Shown piece after piece: positions 1-5,567 of a stretch of 5,567 bases of DNA (position 1 is the stretch's first letter; every line of letters starts with the position of its first letter). This DNA is from Chloroflexota bacterium (GTDB lineage: Bacteria > Chloroflexota > Dehalococcoidia > Plut-88900). The stretch covers positions 1 through 5,567 of the forward strand of contig JADFJI010000168.1 of NCBI GenBank assembly GCA_022566235.1, given 5' to 3'. The notes under the pieces are model-generated. The model searched no databases and was not told the origin of the DNA. It worked only from the letters and a program-made list of their open reading frames with translations. The position numbers and the translations under genes are program-made.

Positions 1-230
1 GAGATGTCCGGCCGCCTATCAACGTCCACCCGTACGGGTATGAACCGGGAATTTACAAGGTCGATAACCTGTGGATTGGCGTAGGAGGTCTGGTCCATCA
101 CGTGACACCAGTGGCACCAGGTAGCCGTCAAGGTCAGGAGGACACGCTTCTCCTCCTGCCTGGCGGCCAGGAAAGACTCCTCGTTCCAGTCTCTCCAGCT
201 AATGGCCTCCGGTTCCGCCGAGCTGCTCAT
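1..230 (-). CDS. DUF255 (YyaL/SSP411-like) thioredoxin-fold protein, N-terminal part
   Basis: The first 76 codons are present and the gene runs off the left edge. The protein begins MSSSAEPEAISWRDW and carries the thioredoxin-like active site C39-H40-W41-C42-H43, followed by V44-M45. It continues with a VRVDVDRRPDI segment (residues 66-76). The CHWCHVM motif plus a following 'VD..RRPD' block is the signature of the DUF255 thioredoxin domain that opens YyaL/SSP411-type proteins. Full-length members usually continue for several hundred residues with a six-hairpin glycosidase-like region, but short single-domain forms exist, and the window cannot tell which this is. No signal peptide is visible, so it is probably cytoplasmic. 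The start is secure: GGAGGT lies 9 bases upstream, and an in-frame stop (264-266) precedes it with no other start codon between. The family's biochemical role is poorly defined, though a redox role through the CxxC is reasonable. It is divergent from the TPR gene and not linked to the men operon. Confidence 0.88.
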   Translation of the reverse strand, partial: MSSSAEPEAISWRDWNEESFLAARQEEKRVLLTLTATWCHWCHVMDQTSYANPQVIDLVNSRFIPVRVDVDRRPDI

Positions 231-239
231 AGGCGTGGG

Positions 240-245
240 ACCTCC
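240..245 (-). promoter_or_regulatory. Ribosome binding site of the DUF255 gene
   Basis: On the minus strand this reads GGAGGT, a near-perfect Shine-Dalgarno sequence, 9 bases before the ATG at 230-228. It fixes that ATG as the start. Confidence 0.75.
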
Positions 246-279
246 ATGACCGATGCCACTGTCTCATCTTCCCACGAGC

Positions 280-308
280 ATTCTATTTCCCGGCGGTCCC
301 AGAGGCAA
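280..308 (-). promoter_or_regulatory. Predicted sigma70-like promoter for the DUF255 gene
   Basis: Read on the minus strand, TTGCCT (308-303, 4/6 match to the -35 consensus) is followed after exactly 17 bases by TAGAAT (285-280, 5/6 match to the -10 consensus). Transcription would begin near 273, giving a leader of about 43 bases before the start codon. The spacing and position are right, but the call rests on two hexamers only. Confidence 0.45.
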
Positions 309-481
309 GTTCCAATTAGTTTTCCAGGGACGGGCTGTTGAGTGGATTGGTTCAAAACGTTGCAGTCAAGAATATCGACGCAGCGGAACGAGGACGGCTA
401 AGGTTTCAACCATGGGGTGCCGCACAGACTGTGGCGGGAAGGCGTGGTAACATTTCTCCGAAACCTGAGCGGATTAGTCGC

Positions 482-1486
482 ATGTTAATTAGATTGTTAC
501 TGACTGCATCGTTGTCCGTCATTCTATTGATAGTGGCGTGTGGCGGTAGCGGAGCTAATACACCTACCGTCCATTCAACGCCTGCCCCCAAAGCCATAAC
601 AGCCAACGAGGCGGACCCCAAAAATGCGGAGGATCACTTAATTTCTGCTGTCGCCCATCAGCAGGCAGGACGCTTGGAGCAGGCAATTGCGGAAACCGAC
701 GTAGCCATACGCCTCAACCCCCAACTTACCATGGCTTACTACGTCCGAGGTTTCTACTACTCCATATTGGAGCAGCACCAGCGGGCCATCCAGGACTACG
801 ATGAGGCCATCCGCCTAAACCCCCAGGATTCCGATGCCTACTACAACCGGGGCATCACCTACATAGACCTAGGCCAGCTGCAGCAAGCGATAGAGGACTT
901 CGATGAGGCGATCCAACTCAACCCTCAGTTTGCCGATGCCTACGTCAACCGGGGCTTCGCCTACGGTCGACTGGGCCAGTATCAGCGGGCGATTCAGGAC
1001 TACGATGAGGCCATCCGCCTCAATCCCCAGCTTGTCGATGCCTACAACAACCGGGGCACCGCCTATATGAATCTGGCCCAGTTTCAGAGGGCTATCGAGG
1101 ACTACAATGAGGCCATCCGCCTCAATCCCCAATATGCAGATGCCTACTATAACCGAGGCACTGCCTTACTGAACCTGGGCCAGAACGAACGTGCCATCGA
1201 GGACTACGACGAAGCCATCAGCCTCGACCCCCAAGATGCCCTGACCTACATGAACCGAGGCGTGGCGTATGGCACTCTGGGTCAATATCAGCGGGAGATT
1301 CAGGATTACAACGAAGCCATCCGCCTCGATCCCCAGCTTGCCCAGGCCTATGCTAACCGGGCTATAGCACACACTTTCCTGAATATGGATGCAGAAGCCC
1401 AGGCGGACGTCGATAAGGTCGTCGAACTAGGGTTCGATAGGGGTGAAATGGAACAGATAATAGAACAAGTGGAGAGCTTACGGTAG
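482..1486 (+). CDS. Secreted lipoprotein with eight tandem TPR repeats
   Basis: This is a 334-residue protein. Residues 1-20 form a lipoprotein signal peptide: Arg4, a hydrophobic stretch LLLTASLSVILLIVA, then lipobox I17-V18-A19-C20, so Cys20 would be lipidated. A short Gly/Ser/Pro/Thr-rich linker (21-47) follows. Residues 51-322 are eight 34-residue tetratricopeptide repeats without one insertion or deletion, starting at 51, 85, 119, 153, 187, 221, 255 and 289. The core pattern is AYxNRGxAYxxLGQxQRAI, then a DYDEAIRLNPQ-type second helix. The first and last repeats are the most degenerate. TPR arrays form a superhelical scaffold for protein-protein contact, and here it would sit on the outer face of the membrane; the partner is unknown. 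The frame is open upstream to a TTG at 338, but the signal peptide makes ATG 482 the credible start. The Shine-Dalgarno is weak (GAGCGG, 467-472). The gene appears to be transcribed alone. Confidence 0.9.
   Translation: MLIRLLLTASLSVILLIVACGGSGANTPTVHSTPAPKAITANEADPKNAEDHLISAVAHQQAGRLEQAIAETDVAIRLNPQLTMAYYVRGFYYSILEQHQRAIQDYDEAIRLNPQDSDAYYNRGITYIDLGQLQQAIEDFDEAIQLNPQFADAYVNRGFAYGRLGQYQRAIQDYDEAIRLNPQLVDAYNNRGTAYMNLAQFQRAIEDYNEAIRLNPQYADAYYNRGTALLNLGQNERAIEDYDEAISLDPQDALTYMNRGVAYGTLGQYQREIQDYNEAIRLDPQLAQAYANRAIAHTFLNMDAEAQADVDKVVELGFDRGEMEQIIEQVESLR
632..1447 (+). repeat. Eight in-frame 102-bp tandem repeats encoding TPR units
   Basis: The TPR array is also a DNA repeat with an exact 102-base period (units at 632, 734, 836, 938, 1040, 1142, 1244 and 1346). 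The segment encoding the second helix is most conserved: GAGGCCATCCGCCT recurs in units 2, 4 and 5. Units 4 and 7 also share nearly the same stretch, TATCAGCGGG followed after one base by GATTCAGGA, suggesting duplication of a multi-unit block. Such arrays can change copy number by recombination or slippage. Confidence 0.85.
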
Positions 1487-1502
1487 CCTCTCTTCCCTCA
1501 TA

Positions 1503-1532
1503 TTGACAGCCCCTAGTCCCTCGCTTTAAACT
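1503..1532 (+). promoter_or_regulatory. Predicted sigma70-like promoter of the tetR-menF-menD operon
   Basis: A perfect -35 hexamer TTGACA (1503-1508) is followed after 18 bases by TAAACT (1527-1532, 4/6 match to TATAAT). Slightly shifted -10 readings at 1525 or 1526 are possible. Transcription would start near 1539-1540, leaving a leader of about 127 bases before the regulator's ATG. It begins 17 bases after the TPR gene's stop codon and is the only good promoter I see upstream of the men genes. Confidence 0.55.
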
Positions 1533-1545
1533 GGCGGCACTAAAC

Positions 1546-1559
1546 AGACCAGTCGGTCT
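1546..1559 (+). promoter_or_regulatory. Candidate TetR-family operator (AGACC-N4-GGTCT)
   Basis: AGACC (1546-1550) and GGTCT (1555-1559) form a perfect inverted repeat around the spacer AGTC. Extending by one base each side gives CAGACC-N4-GGTCTA, one base from the TAGACC-N4-GGTCTA box described for the TetR-family repressor NemR of E. coli. It lies about 6 bases past the predicted transcription start, where a bound dimer would block RNA polymerase. The adjacent TetR-family gene is the obvious candidate ligand, giving autoregulation. Binding itself is an inference. Confidence 0.55.
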
Positions 1560-1596
1560 AGTGAGATTACCTACAACCCTCACCCCCATCTCCCCC

Positions 1597-1620
1597 TCCA
1601 TCACGATATGTCGGGATGGA
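1597..1620 (+). repeat. Leader hairpin with flanking sequence shared with 2284-2323
   Basis: TCCATCACGA (1597-1606) pairs with TCGGGATGGA (1611-1620) around the loop TATG, with one A-G mismatch. It falls in the untranslated leader of the predicted operon transcript, 47 bases before the TetR start. The right arm runs on into TGGACTCCCA (1617-1626), a 10-mer found again beside the hairpin at 2284-2306. It lacks a T tract and so does not look like an intrinsic terminator. Confidence 0.5.
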
Positions 1621-1654
1621 CTCCCATAGGGCTTAAAGAATGAGGTAGTTGTGC

Positions 1655-1658
1655 AAGG
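1655..1658 (+). promoter_or_regulatory. Ribosome binding site choosing the TetR start
   Basis: AAGG lies 8 bases before ATG 1667. The stronger GAGGT at 1642-1646 is only 2 bases from the in-frame TTG at 1649, too close to serve it, and 20 bases from the ATG, too far. This favours ATG 1667 over the TTG. Confidence 0.4.
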
Positions 1659-1666
1659 CGTCATCT

Positions 1667-2389
1667 ATGACGACTAAATCCAGCCCCCCAGGTGCCAAGG
1701 AGAGGATACTGGAGGCCGCGGCCAGCCTCTTTGCCCGGCGGGGCTATCATAGCGCCAACATAGACGAGATAGTCCAGCAGTCGGGCACCTCCAAGGGCAG
1801 CTTCTACTTCCACTTCCCCAGCAAAGAAAAGATGGCCTTAGGGCTGGTGGAGCAGCTCAGCGAGAGGCTGGTCCGGAGGGTTGAACGCTCCATAGAGGCC
1901 GAGACCCGGCCCCTCCATCGAATATCCTCCGCCATCGATGCCCTGCTCCTCACCTTCTCCAGGCAGAGGAGGCTGGCCCAGATACTGCTGGTCAACATCG
2001 TGGGCCAGGGCCGGGCGCTGGACAAGAAGTTCCTGCCGGCACGGGACCGTTTCGCCGCTCTGATTCAGCGGGAGCTGGACGGGGCTGTGGCCGTGGGGGC
2101 CTTACCCCCTATGGATACCGTCCTGGTATCACATGTGTGGCTGGGGGGGCTGCACGAGGTGATTCTCCGGTGGCTGATGTCCGAACGCTCGGTATCCCTC
2201 ACCGACCAGACCCGGACCGTGCGGGAGTTGCTTTTGCGAAGCATTGGGGTGGAGCCGAGTCATCTGGAAGATTCTGGTCCCGACTTGTCCCGAGTATCGG
2301 GACAAGCCAGGACTGGACTCCCACTCGTGATGTTTGTGAGGCGTTTGCTGCCTGCGAATTTGTCGATGAAGAAGAAGAGAAACAGATGA
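1667..2389 (+). CDS. TetR/AcrR-family transcriptional regulator
   Basis: This is a 240-residue protein with the usual TetR N-terminal DNA-binding domain. Helix 1 is about residues 10-26 (ERILEAAASLFARRGY) and the helix-turn-helix about 32-51, with recognition helix SGTSKGSFYFHF and then the conserved SKE (52-54). Residues 60-198 form the mostly helical ligand-binding and dimerisation region, whose low conservation prevents naming a ligand. The family average is about 190-220 residues. The fold seems finished near residue 198, and the tail 199-240 is unusual: it is partly encoded by the palindrome at 2284-2306 and ends in a basic MKKKRNR. The gene opens the operon and its stop overlaps the menF start (ATGA). 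A candidate operator lies between its promoter and its start, so it probably represses its own operon. The upstream TTG at 1649 would add six residues but is less well placed. Family certain; target and ligand inferred or unknown. Confidence 0.92.
   Translation: MTTKSSPPGAKERILEAAASLFARRGYHSANIDEIVQQSGTSKGSFYFHFPSKEKMALGLVEQLSERLVRRVERSIEAETRPLHRISSAIDALLLTFSRQRRLAQILLVNIVGQGRALDKKFLPARDRFAALIQRELDGAVAVGALPPMDTVLVSHVWLGGLHEVILRWLMSERSVSLTDQTRTVRELLLRSIGVEPSHLEDSGPDLSRVSGQARTGLPLVMFVRRLLPANLSMKKKRNR
2284..2306 (+). repeat. Perfect 10-bp palindrome inside the tetR 3' end
   Basis: CTTGTCCCGA (2284-2293) and TCGGGACAAG (2297-2306) are perfect reverse complements around GTA. RNA from this site would fold into a stable hairpin about 80 bases before the menF start. 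It encodes residues 206-214 of the TetR protein, beyond the expected end of the fold. TGGACTCCCA follows at 2314-2323, matching the sequence beside the leader hairpin at 1597-1620. With no T tract, a terminator is unlikely; a dispersed palindromic repeat fits better. Confidence 0.7.
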
Positions 2390-3756
2390 TGGTGGGTTTG
2401 GATGCCTTATTAGAAGAAGGCCGGCTTCGGGCTATCGCTTTAAAAAGACCGGTCCTGGTCAGCAGGTCCCGGCCAGTGCCCGACCCCGCAGACCCCGTCT
2501 CCCTCTTCGCCGGGGCTGATGCGGAGGAGCCCTGGAGGGTCTTCTGGTGCCAGCCATCCCGGGGTGAATGGATTGTCGGGATAGGCGCTGCTTCTATTCT
2601 CAGGGGGAGCGGAGATCGTCGTTTTGTACAGATCAAGGAAGGGTTACGGTCATTGATGACCGACGCCCTGGTGGAGGCACCAGGGATCAGGGGCGTGGGG
2701 CCTTTGGCCCTGGGAGGCTTCCGCTTCGACCCGTCGGCCAGGGTCTCAGAGGAGTGGCGAGGCTACGGCGATGGGTTCCTGGTGCTGCCTCGAGTCTGCT
2801 ATGCGGGCAATAAGGAAGGGACATGGATAACCGAGAATCTGGTCATCCATCCGGACGGCTTCGATAAAAAGGCATCGTCAGATACCGTCACCGTAGGAGC
2901 CGATGGGGGGCAATCCGGCAAGAGTAGTGATGACGTTGAGAGCGAGGCCGTCGCTCGTAAGAGATGGCGGAGATCGGTGGACAGGGTGCTTAAGGCGATC
3001 CGAGCCGGTGAAGTCGAGAAAGTGGTGCTGGCCCGAAGGGTGATGGCCCGCAACCTGCCGTCCCTTTCCATAGAACGGGTGCTGTCTCGCCTCATTGAGA
3101 TAGACCCGGAATGCACCGTCTTCGCCTTAGCCGGGAACGGGACAACCTTTCTCGGGGCTACGCCGGAGCCGGTGTTAAAGGTCTCGGGAACGAAGGTGGA
3201 GTGCGTATGCGAGGCGGGTTCGGCCCCCAGGGGCTCAACTCTATCTGAGGACAGGCGGCTTGGTGAGGCGCTTCTGGCAGATGCCAAGGAACGTCGCGAG
3301 CATTCTCTGGTCGTCAATGCGGTCGCCGAGTCGCTGAATGGCCTTTGCACCAACCTCCAATGGCAGGAGACCCCGGAGATATTGAAGCTCAGAAACGTGC
3401 AGCATCTGTCCACTACCTTTCATGGCCTGAATACCCGGCGATATCATGCGCTGGATTTTGTAGAGCATCTTCATCCTACCCCGGCGGTTTCTGGTGTTCC
3501 CAGAGACAAGGCTGTGCGGCTAATCGGGGAGATAGAGGAGATGGACCGGGGCTGGTATGGGGGCCTGGTGGGCTGGATAGACGCCTCTGGACAGGGAGAA
3601 TTCACCATAGCCTTGAGATCGGCTCTTCTGCAGAGCCACACCGCCACCCTCTACGCTGGAGCGGGCATAGTCGAAGGGTCAGACCCGGATCGAGAATACG
3701 CGGAGACGGGGTTCAAGCTCCAGACCATGATGTCCGCCCTGGAGCTCGAGGGCTAA
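2386..3756 (+). CDS. menF: Isochorismate synthase (menaquinone-type)
   Basis: This 456-residue cytoplasmic enzyme converts chorismate to isochorismate, the entry step of menaquinone synthesis. The N-terminal part (1-190) is variable. The chorismate-binding domain fills about 191-452, with these motifs in order: EKVVLAR with Lys212 as the expected general base, GATPEPVL with Glu261 as the expected acid, AGSAPRG (277-283), EHSLVV with Glu305, QHLSTT (339-344), LHPTPAVSGVP (362-372), DRGWYGG (387-393), GEFTIALRSAL (404-414), LYAGAGIVEGSDP and AET with Glu440. By family homology Glu305 and Glu440 hold Mg2+. Lysine at 212, with menD next door, marks a synthase rather than an anthranilate or aminodeoxychorismate enzyme. 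Its frame stays open back to 2137, but that stretch codes for the regulator. ATG 2386 overlaps the tetR stop and gives a normal family length; ATG 2389 directly follows and is a possible alternative. A purine-rich GAAGAAGAGA precedes both. A salicylate-pathway role is unlikely given the context. Confidence 0.93.
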   Translation: MMVGLDALLEEGRLRAIALKRPVLVSRSRPVPDPADPVSLFAGADAEEPWRVFWCQPSRGEWIVGIGAASILRGSGDRRFVQIKEGLRSLMTDALVEAPGIRGVGPLALGGFRFDPSARVSEEWRGYGDGFLVLPRVCYAGNKEGTWITENLVIHPDGFDKKASSDTVTVGADGGQSGKSSDDVESEAVARKRWRRSVDRVLKAIRAGEVEKVVLARRVMARNLPSLSIERVLSRLIEIDPECTVFALAGNGTTFLGATPEPVLKVSGTKVECVCEAGSAPRGSTLSEDRRLGEALLADAKERREHSLVVNAVAESLNGLCTNLQWQETPEILKLRNVQHLSTTFHGLNTRRYHALDFVEHLHPTPAVSGVPRDKAVRLIGEIEEMDRGWYGGLVGWIDASGQGEFTIALRSALLQSHTATLYAGAGIVEGSDPDREYAETGFKLQTMMSALELEG

Positions 3757-5540
3757 TGAGGCCGGAGAACCGGAATTACGCCTTCGCCGGGGCCCTGGTG
3801 GACGAACTGGCCCGTTCCGGCCTCCGGCACGTCTGCATATGCCCCGGGTCCCGGTCCAGCCCACTGGCTATAAGCTTCGCCAGGCACGAAGATGTAAAGA
3901 CCTGGATCCATCTGGATGAACGATCTGCGGGGTTTTTCGCCCTCGGCATGGCCAAGGGCCTGGGTGAGCCGGTGGCGGTAGTCTGCACCTCGGGCACCGC
4001 CGCGGCAAATCTGCTCCCGGCGATAGTTGAGGCCAGGCAATCGTTCACACCCCTGCTGGCCCTTACCTCGGACCGGCCGCCAGAGCTGGTGGAATGGGGG
4101 GCCAACCAGACCATTGTTCAGTCGAGAATGTACGGGGTACATGCTAAATGGGCTGTGGACCTGCCCCTTCCGGAGGCGACCCCCGACCTGCTGAGATACG
4201 TCCGGGCCCTGGGGTGCCGGGCTTATGCCACGGCGGCCGGTGGGGTCCCGGGCCCGGTGCACATTAACCTTCCCTTCCGGGAGCCTCTGGCCCCCGAGCA
4301 GGCGCCGGAAGATTTCTCGACCTCTTCCGACGAGGAAGCCCCTCATATACTGGCGGGCCACCCCGATGGGAGACCCTTCACCAGCATCCCTCGGTCTTCC
4401 AATCCGGCGGGAAGGGACCTTGGGGAAAGGCTTTCAGCGGAGCTGAGCGGGGAGGAGCGAGGCATCATCGTATGCGGCCCCCAGAGGGCTCAGGGCTTCC
4501 CCCATGAGGTGACTAAGGCGGCCCGGGCCCTGGGCTATCCGGTCCTGGCCGACCCGTTGTCTCAGGTCCGGTGCGGCACCCATGGACTGGAGTCGGTCAT
4601 CGAAAACTATGACCTGTTTCTGCGGGACACCGAGCTGACCGACCGCCTGAGGCCGGAGGTCGTGCTGCGATTCGGCGCGACCCCGACCTCACGGGCCCTG
4701 GGCCAGTACCTGGAGACGTGTCGGGCTTCCCGCCACATCCTGGTGAGGGACGGTGGATGGCACGACCCTTCCCACCTTGCAACCGATGTCTTGGAGGCCG
4801 ATCCCACAGAGTTCTGCGTGGGCCTGACATCGGAAGTGGGCAAAGGGCCGGGGGGCACGGGATGGCTGGAACGGTGGCTATCGCTACGGGACAGTGCAAG
4901 AGAGGCTGTGAAAGAGAGCCTCGGGGGGATGGACGAGCTCTTCGAGGGGAAGGTCTTCTCGCAGCTGTGGGGCCTGCTGCCCGAGGGTTCTATCTTGTTC
5001 GCGGGGAACAGCATGCCCGTTCGGGACATGGACGGCTTCCTTCCGGTGGGCGACAAATCGGTGAGGTGCATGGCGAACCGTGGGGCCAGTGGTATCGACG
5101 GGGTGGTGTCTACCGCACTGGGAGTGGGGGCCGGGACGGGCGATCCGCTGGTTTTGGTCCTGGGGGACCTGTCCCTGTACCACGACATGAACGGCCTCCT
5201 GGCCGCGAATCGTTACGATATCAATGCCACCATAATCGTGGTGAATAACGACGGCGGCGGGATCTTCTCCTTCCTGCCCCAGGCCGGCTACTCCGACCTT
5301 TTTGAGGAGATCTTCGGCACGCCCCACGGTCTGAAATTCGGTCCCGCGGCCGAGATGTATGGACTGGAGTACTCCAGGGTCACCTCCTGGGGGGAGTTTG
5401 AGGAAACGGTGTCCCGCGGCCTGGCATCGCCATCGACGGCGATAATAGAGATCCCGGGAGACCGGGCCCGAAATGTCGAGCTGCACCAGCAGGTCTGGAC
5501 CCGTGTGGCCGAAGCTGTGCGGGCCGCGGAGAAGAGGTAA
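3756..5540 (+). CDS. menD: SEPHCHC synthase, thiamine diphosphate-dependent MenD
   Basis: This 594-residue enzyme (family roughly 550-600) uses thiamine diphosphate and Mg2+ to decarboxylate 2-oxoglutarate and add the resulting unit to isochorismate, giving SEPHCHC, step two of menaquinone synthesis. The N-terminal Pyr domain (about 1-180) shows PGSRSSPL with Arg33, DERSAGF with Glu55 as the cofactor-activating glutamate, TSGTAAANLLPA (78-89), SDRPPEL (105-111) and GANQTI (115-120). It closes with GPVHINLPFREPL (166-178). A middle domain (about 190-370) follows. The C-terminal PP domain has GNSMPVRDMD (417-426), NRGASGIDG (441-449), the cofactor motif from GDLS (470-473) to NND (497-499), then GGGIFSFLPQ. 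All expected motifs are present. The start ATG overlaps the menF stop by one base (TAATG), with GAGGG just upstream, indicating coupling. The frame is open back to 3345, but that part overlaps menF and has no MenD similarity. Confidence 0.96.
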   Translation: MRPENRNYAFAGALVDELARSGLRHVCICPGSRSSPLAISFARHEDVKTWIHLDERSAGFFALGMAKGLGEPVAVVCTSGTAAANLLPAIVEARQSFTPLLALTSDRPPELVEWGANQTIVQSRMYGVHAKWAVDLPLPEATPDLLRYVRALGCRAYATAAGGVPGPVHINLPFREPLAPEQAPEDFSTSSDEEAPHILAGHPDGRPFTSIPRSSNPAGRDLGERLSAELSGEERGIIVCGPQRAQGFPHEVTKAARALGYPVLADPLSQVRCGTHGLESVIENYDLFLRDTELTDRLRPEVVLRFGATPTSRALGQYLETCRASRHILVRDGGWHDPSHLATDVLEADPTEFCVGLTSEVGKGPGGTGWLERWLSLRDSAREAVKESLGGMDELFEGKVFSQLWGLLPEGSILFAGNSMPVRDMDGFLPVGDKSVRCMANRGASGIDGVVSTALGVGAGTGDPLVLVLGDLSLYHDMNGLLAANRYDINATIIVVNNDGGGIFSFLPQAGYSDLFEEIFGTPHGLKFGPAAEMYGLEYSRVTSWGEFEETVSRGLASPSTAIIEIPGDRARNVELHQQVWTRVAEAVRAAEKR

Positions 5541-5542
5541 TC

Positions 5543-5567
5543 ATGCCTCGGATGCTGGTAAACGGGG
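5543..5567 (+). CDS. Start of the next operon gene, possibly menH (truncated at the edge)
   Basis: An ATG stands 2 bases after the menD stop, with GAGGT (5534-5538) 4 bases upstream as ribosome binding site. Eight codons are visible, reading MPRMLVNG, then the window ends. A second ATG (5552) is a less well spaced alternative start. Eight residues do not identify a family. In many men operons menH, an alpha/beta-hydrolase that removes pyruvate from SEPHCHC, follows menD, and short openings of this kind are common in such hydrolases. menB, menC or another quinone gene is equally compatible with the position. Confidence 0.5.

Noticed and set aside
102..450. Small plus-strand open frames at 102-341 and 253-450
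   Set aside because: The first is largely antisense to the DUF255 gene, and neither has a convincing protein pattern. The intergenic region holds the minus-strand promoter instead.
425..453. Possible promoter for the TPR gene (CAGACT, 17 bases, TAACAT)
   Set aside because: The -35 matches only 3 of 6 positions and the -10 only 4 of 6, too weak to annotate. The TPR gene's promoter is unresolved.
338..481. Upstream extension of the TPR lipoprotein to a TTG at 338
   Set aside because: It would bury the lipoprotein signal peptide 48 residues into the protein. ATG 482 places Arg4, the hydrophobic core and the lipobox as expected.
632..1447. Regular repeats considered as a CRISPR array
   Set aside because: The period is 102 bases with no unique spacers, and the repeats are in-frame TPR codons.
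1472..1492. GAGAG/CTCTC inverted repeat across the TPR gene stop considered as a terminator
   Set aside because: The stem is only 5 bp with a poorly paired interior and no T tract follows.
2137..2385. N-terminal extension of MenF in its open frame
   Set aside because: This stretch is the coding sequence of the TetR ligand-binding region in another frame, and the extension has no resemblance to isochorismate synthases. Start 2386 gives normal length and an ATGA overlap.
3345..3755. N-terminal extension of MenD in its open frame
   Set aside because: It lies wholly within the conserved catalytic half of menF, and MenD proteins begin right at the residues encoded from 3756.
4718..5248. Long open frame on the plus strand inside menD, and similar long minus-strand frames opposite menF and menD (such as 2799-3413 and 4607-5188)
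   Set aside because: They are out-of-frame shadows in GC-rich coding DNA, with low-complexity Arg/Pro/Gly/Ser composition and no recognisable motif.

Overview
The window looks like bacterial chromosome, most likely from a Chloroflexota-type lineage (Dehalococcoidia or SAR202-like). That placement is an inference from gene content: a TPR lipoprotein with near-identical repeats, a DUF255 thioredoxin-like protein, and a classical menaquinone cluster with high-GC codon use. No rRNA or other phylogenetic marker is present, so it is tentative. All genes read as intact, apart from the two cut by the window edges. I see no tRNA, rRNA, CRISPR array or transposase.

Layout. The left edge (1-230, minus strand) holds the first 76 codons of a DUF255/YyaL-type thioredoxin-fold protein with a CHWCH motif, with its own ribosome binding site and a plausible promoter at 280-308. 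A divergent intergenic stretch (231-481) separates it from a plus-strand gene (482-1486) for a secreted lipoprotein made almost wholly of eight gapless 34-residue TPR repeats. A 180-base control region follows (1487-1666). It has a good sigma70-like promoter, an AGACC-N4-GGTCT inverted repeat typical of TetR-family operators just downstream of the predicted transcription start, and a hairpin in the leader.

From 1667 to the right edge runs a tightly packed operon: a TetR-family regulator (1667-2389), isochorismate synthase MenF (2386-3756), MenD (3756-5540), and the first codons of another gene (5543 onward) that by position could be menH. The junctions are a 4-base ATGA overlap, a 1-base TAATG overlap and a 2-base gap, so translational coupling is likely throughout. 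MenF converts chorismate to isochorismate. MenD condenses isochorismate with 2-oxoglutarate to SEPHCHC, and MenH would then remove pyruvate. The window therefore encodes the committed first steps of menaquinone synthesis.

The most interesting feature is the arrangement itself. A TetR-type regulator is the first cistron of a men operon, with a candidate operator at its own promoter, which suggests an autoregulated, ligand-responsive quinone pathway. The regulator gene is also bracketed by two hairpins that share sequence (around 1597-1626 and 2284-2323). The second lies inside the 3' end of the regulator gene and encodes part of an atypical C-terminal tail, which suggests a small dispersed repeat. 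No wholly new system is evident.
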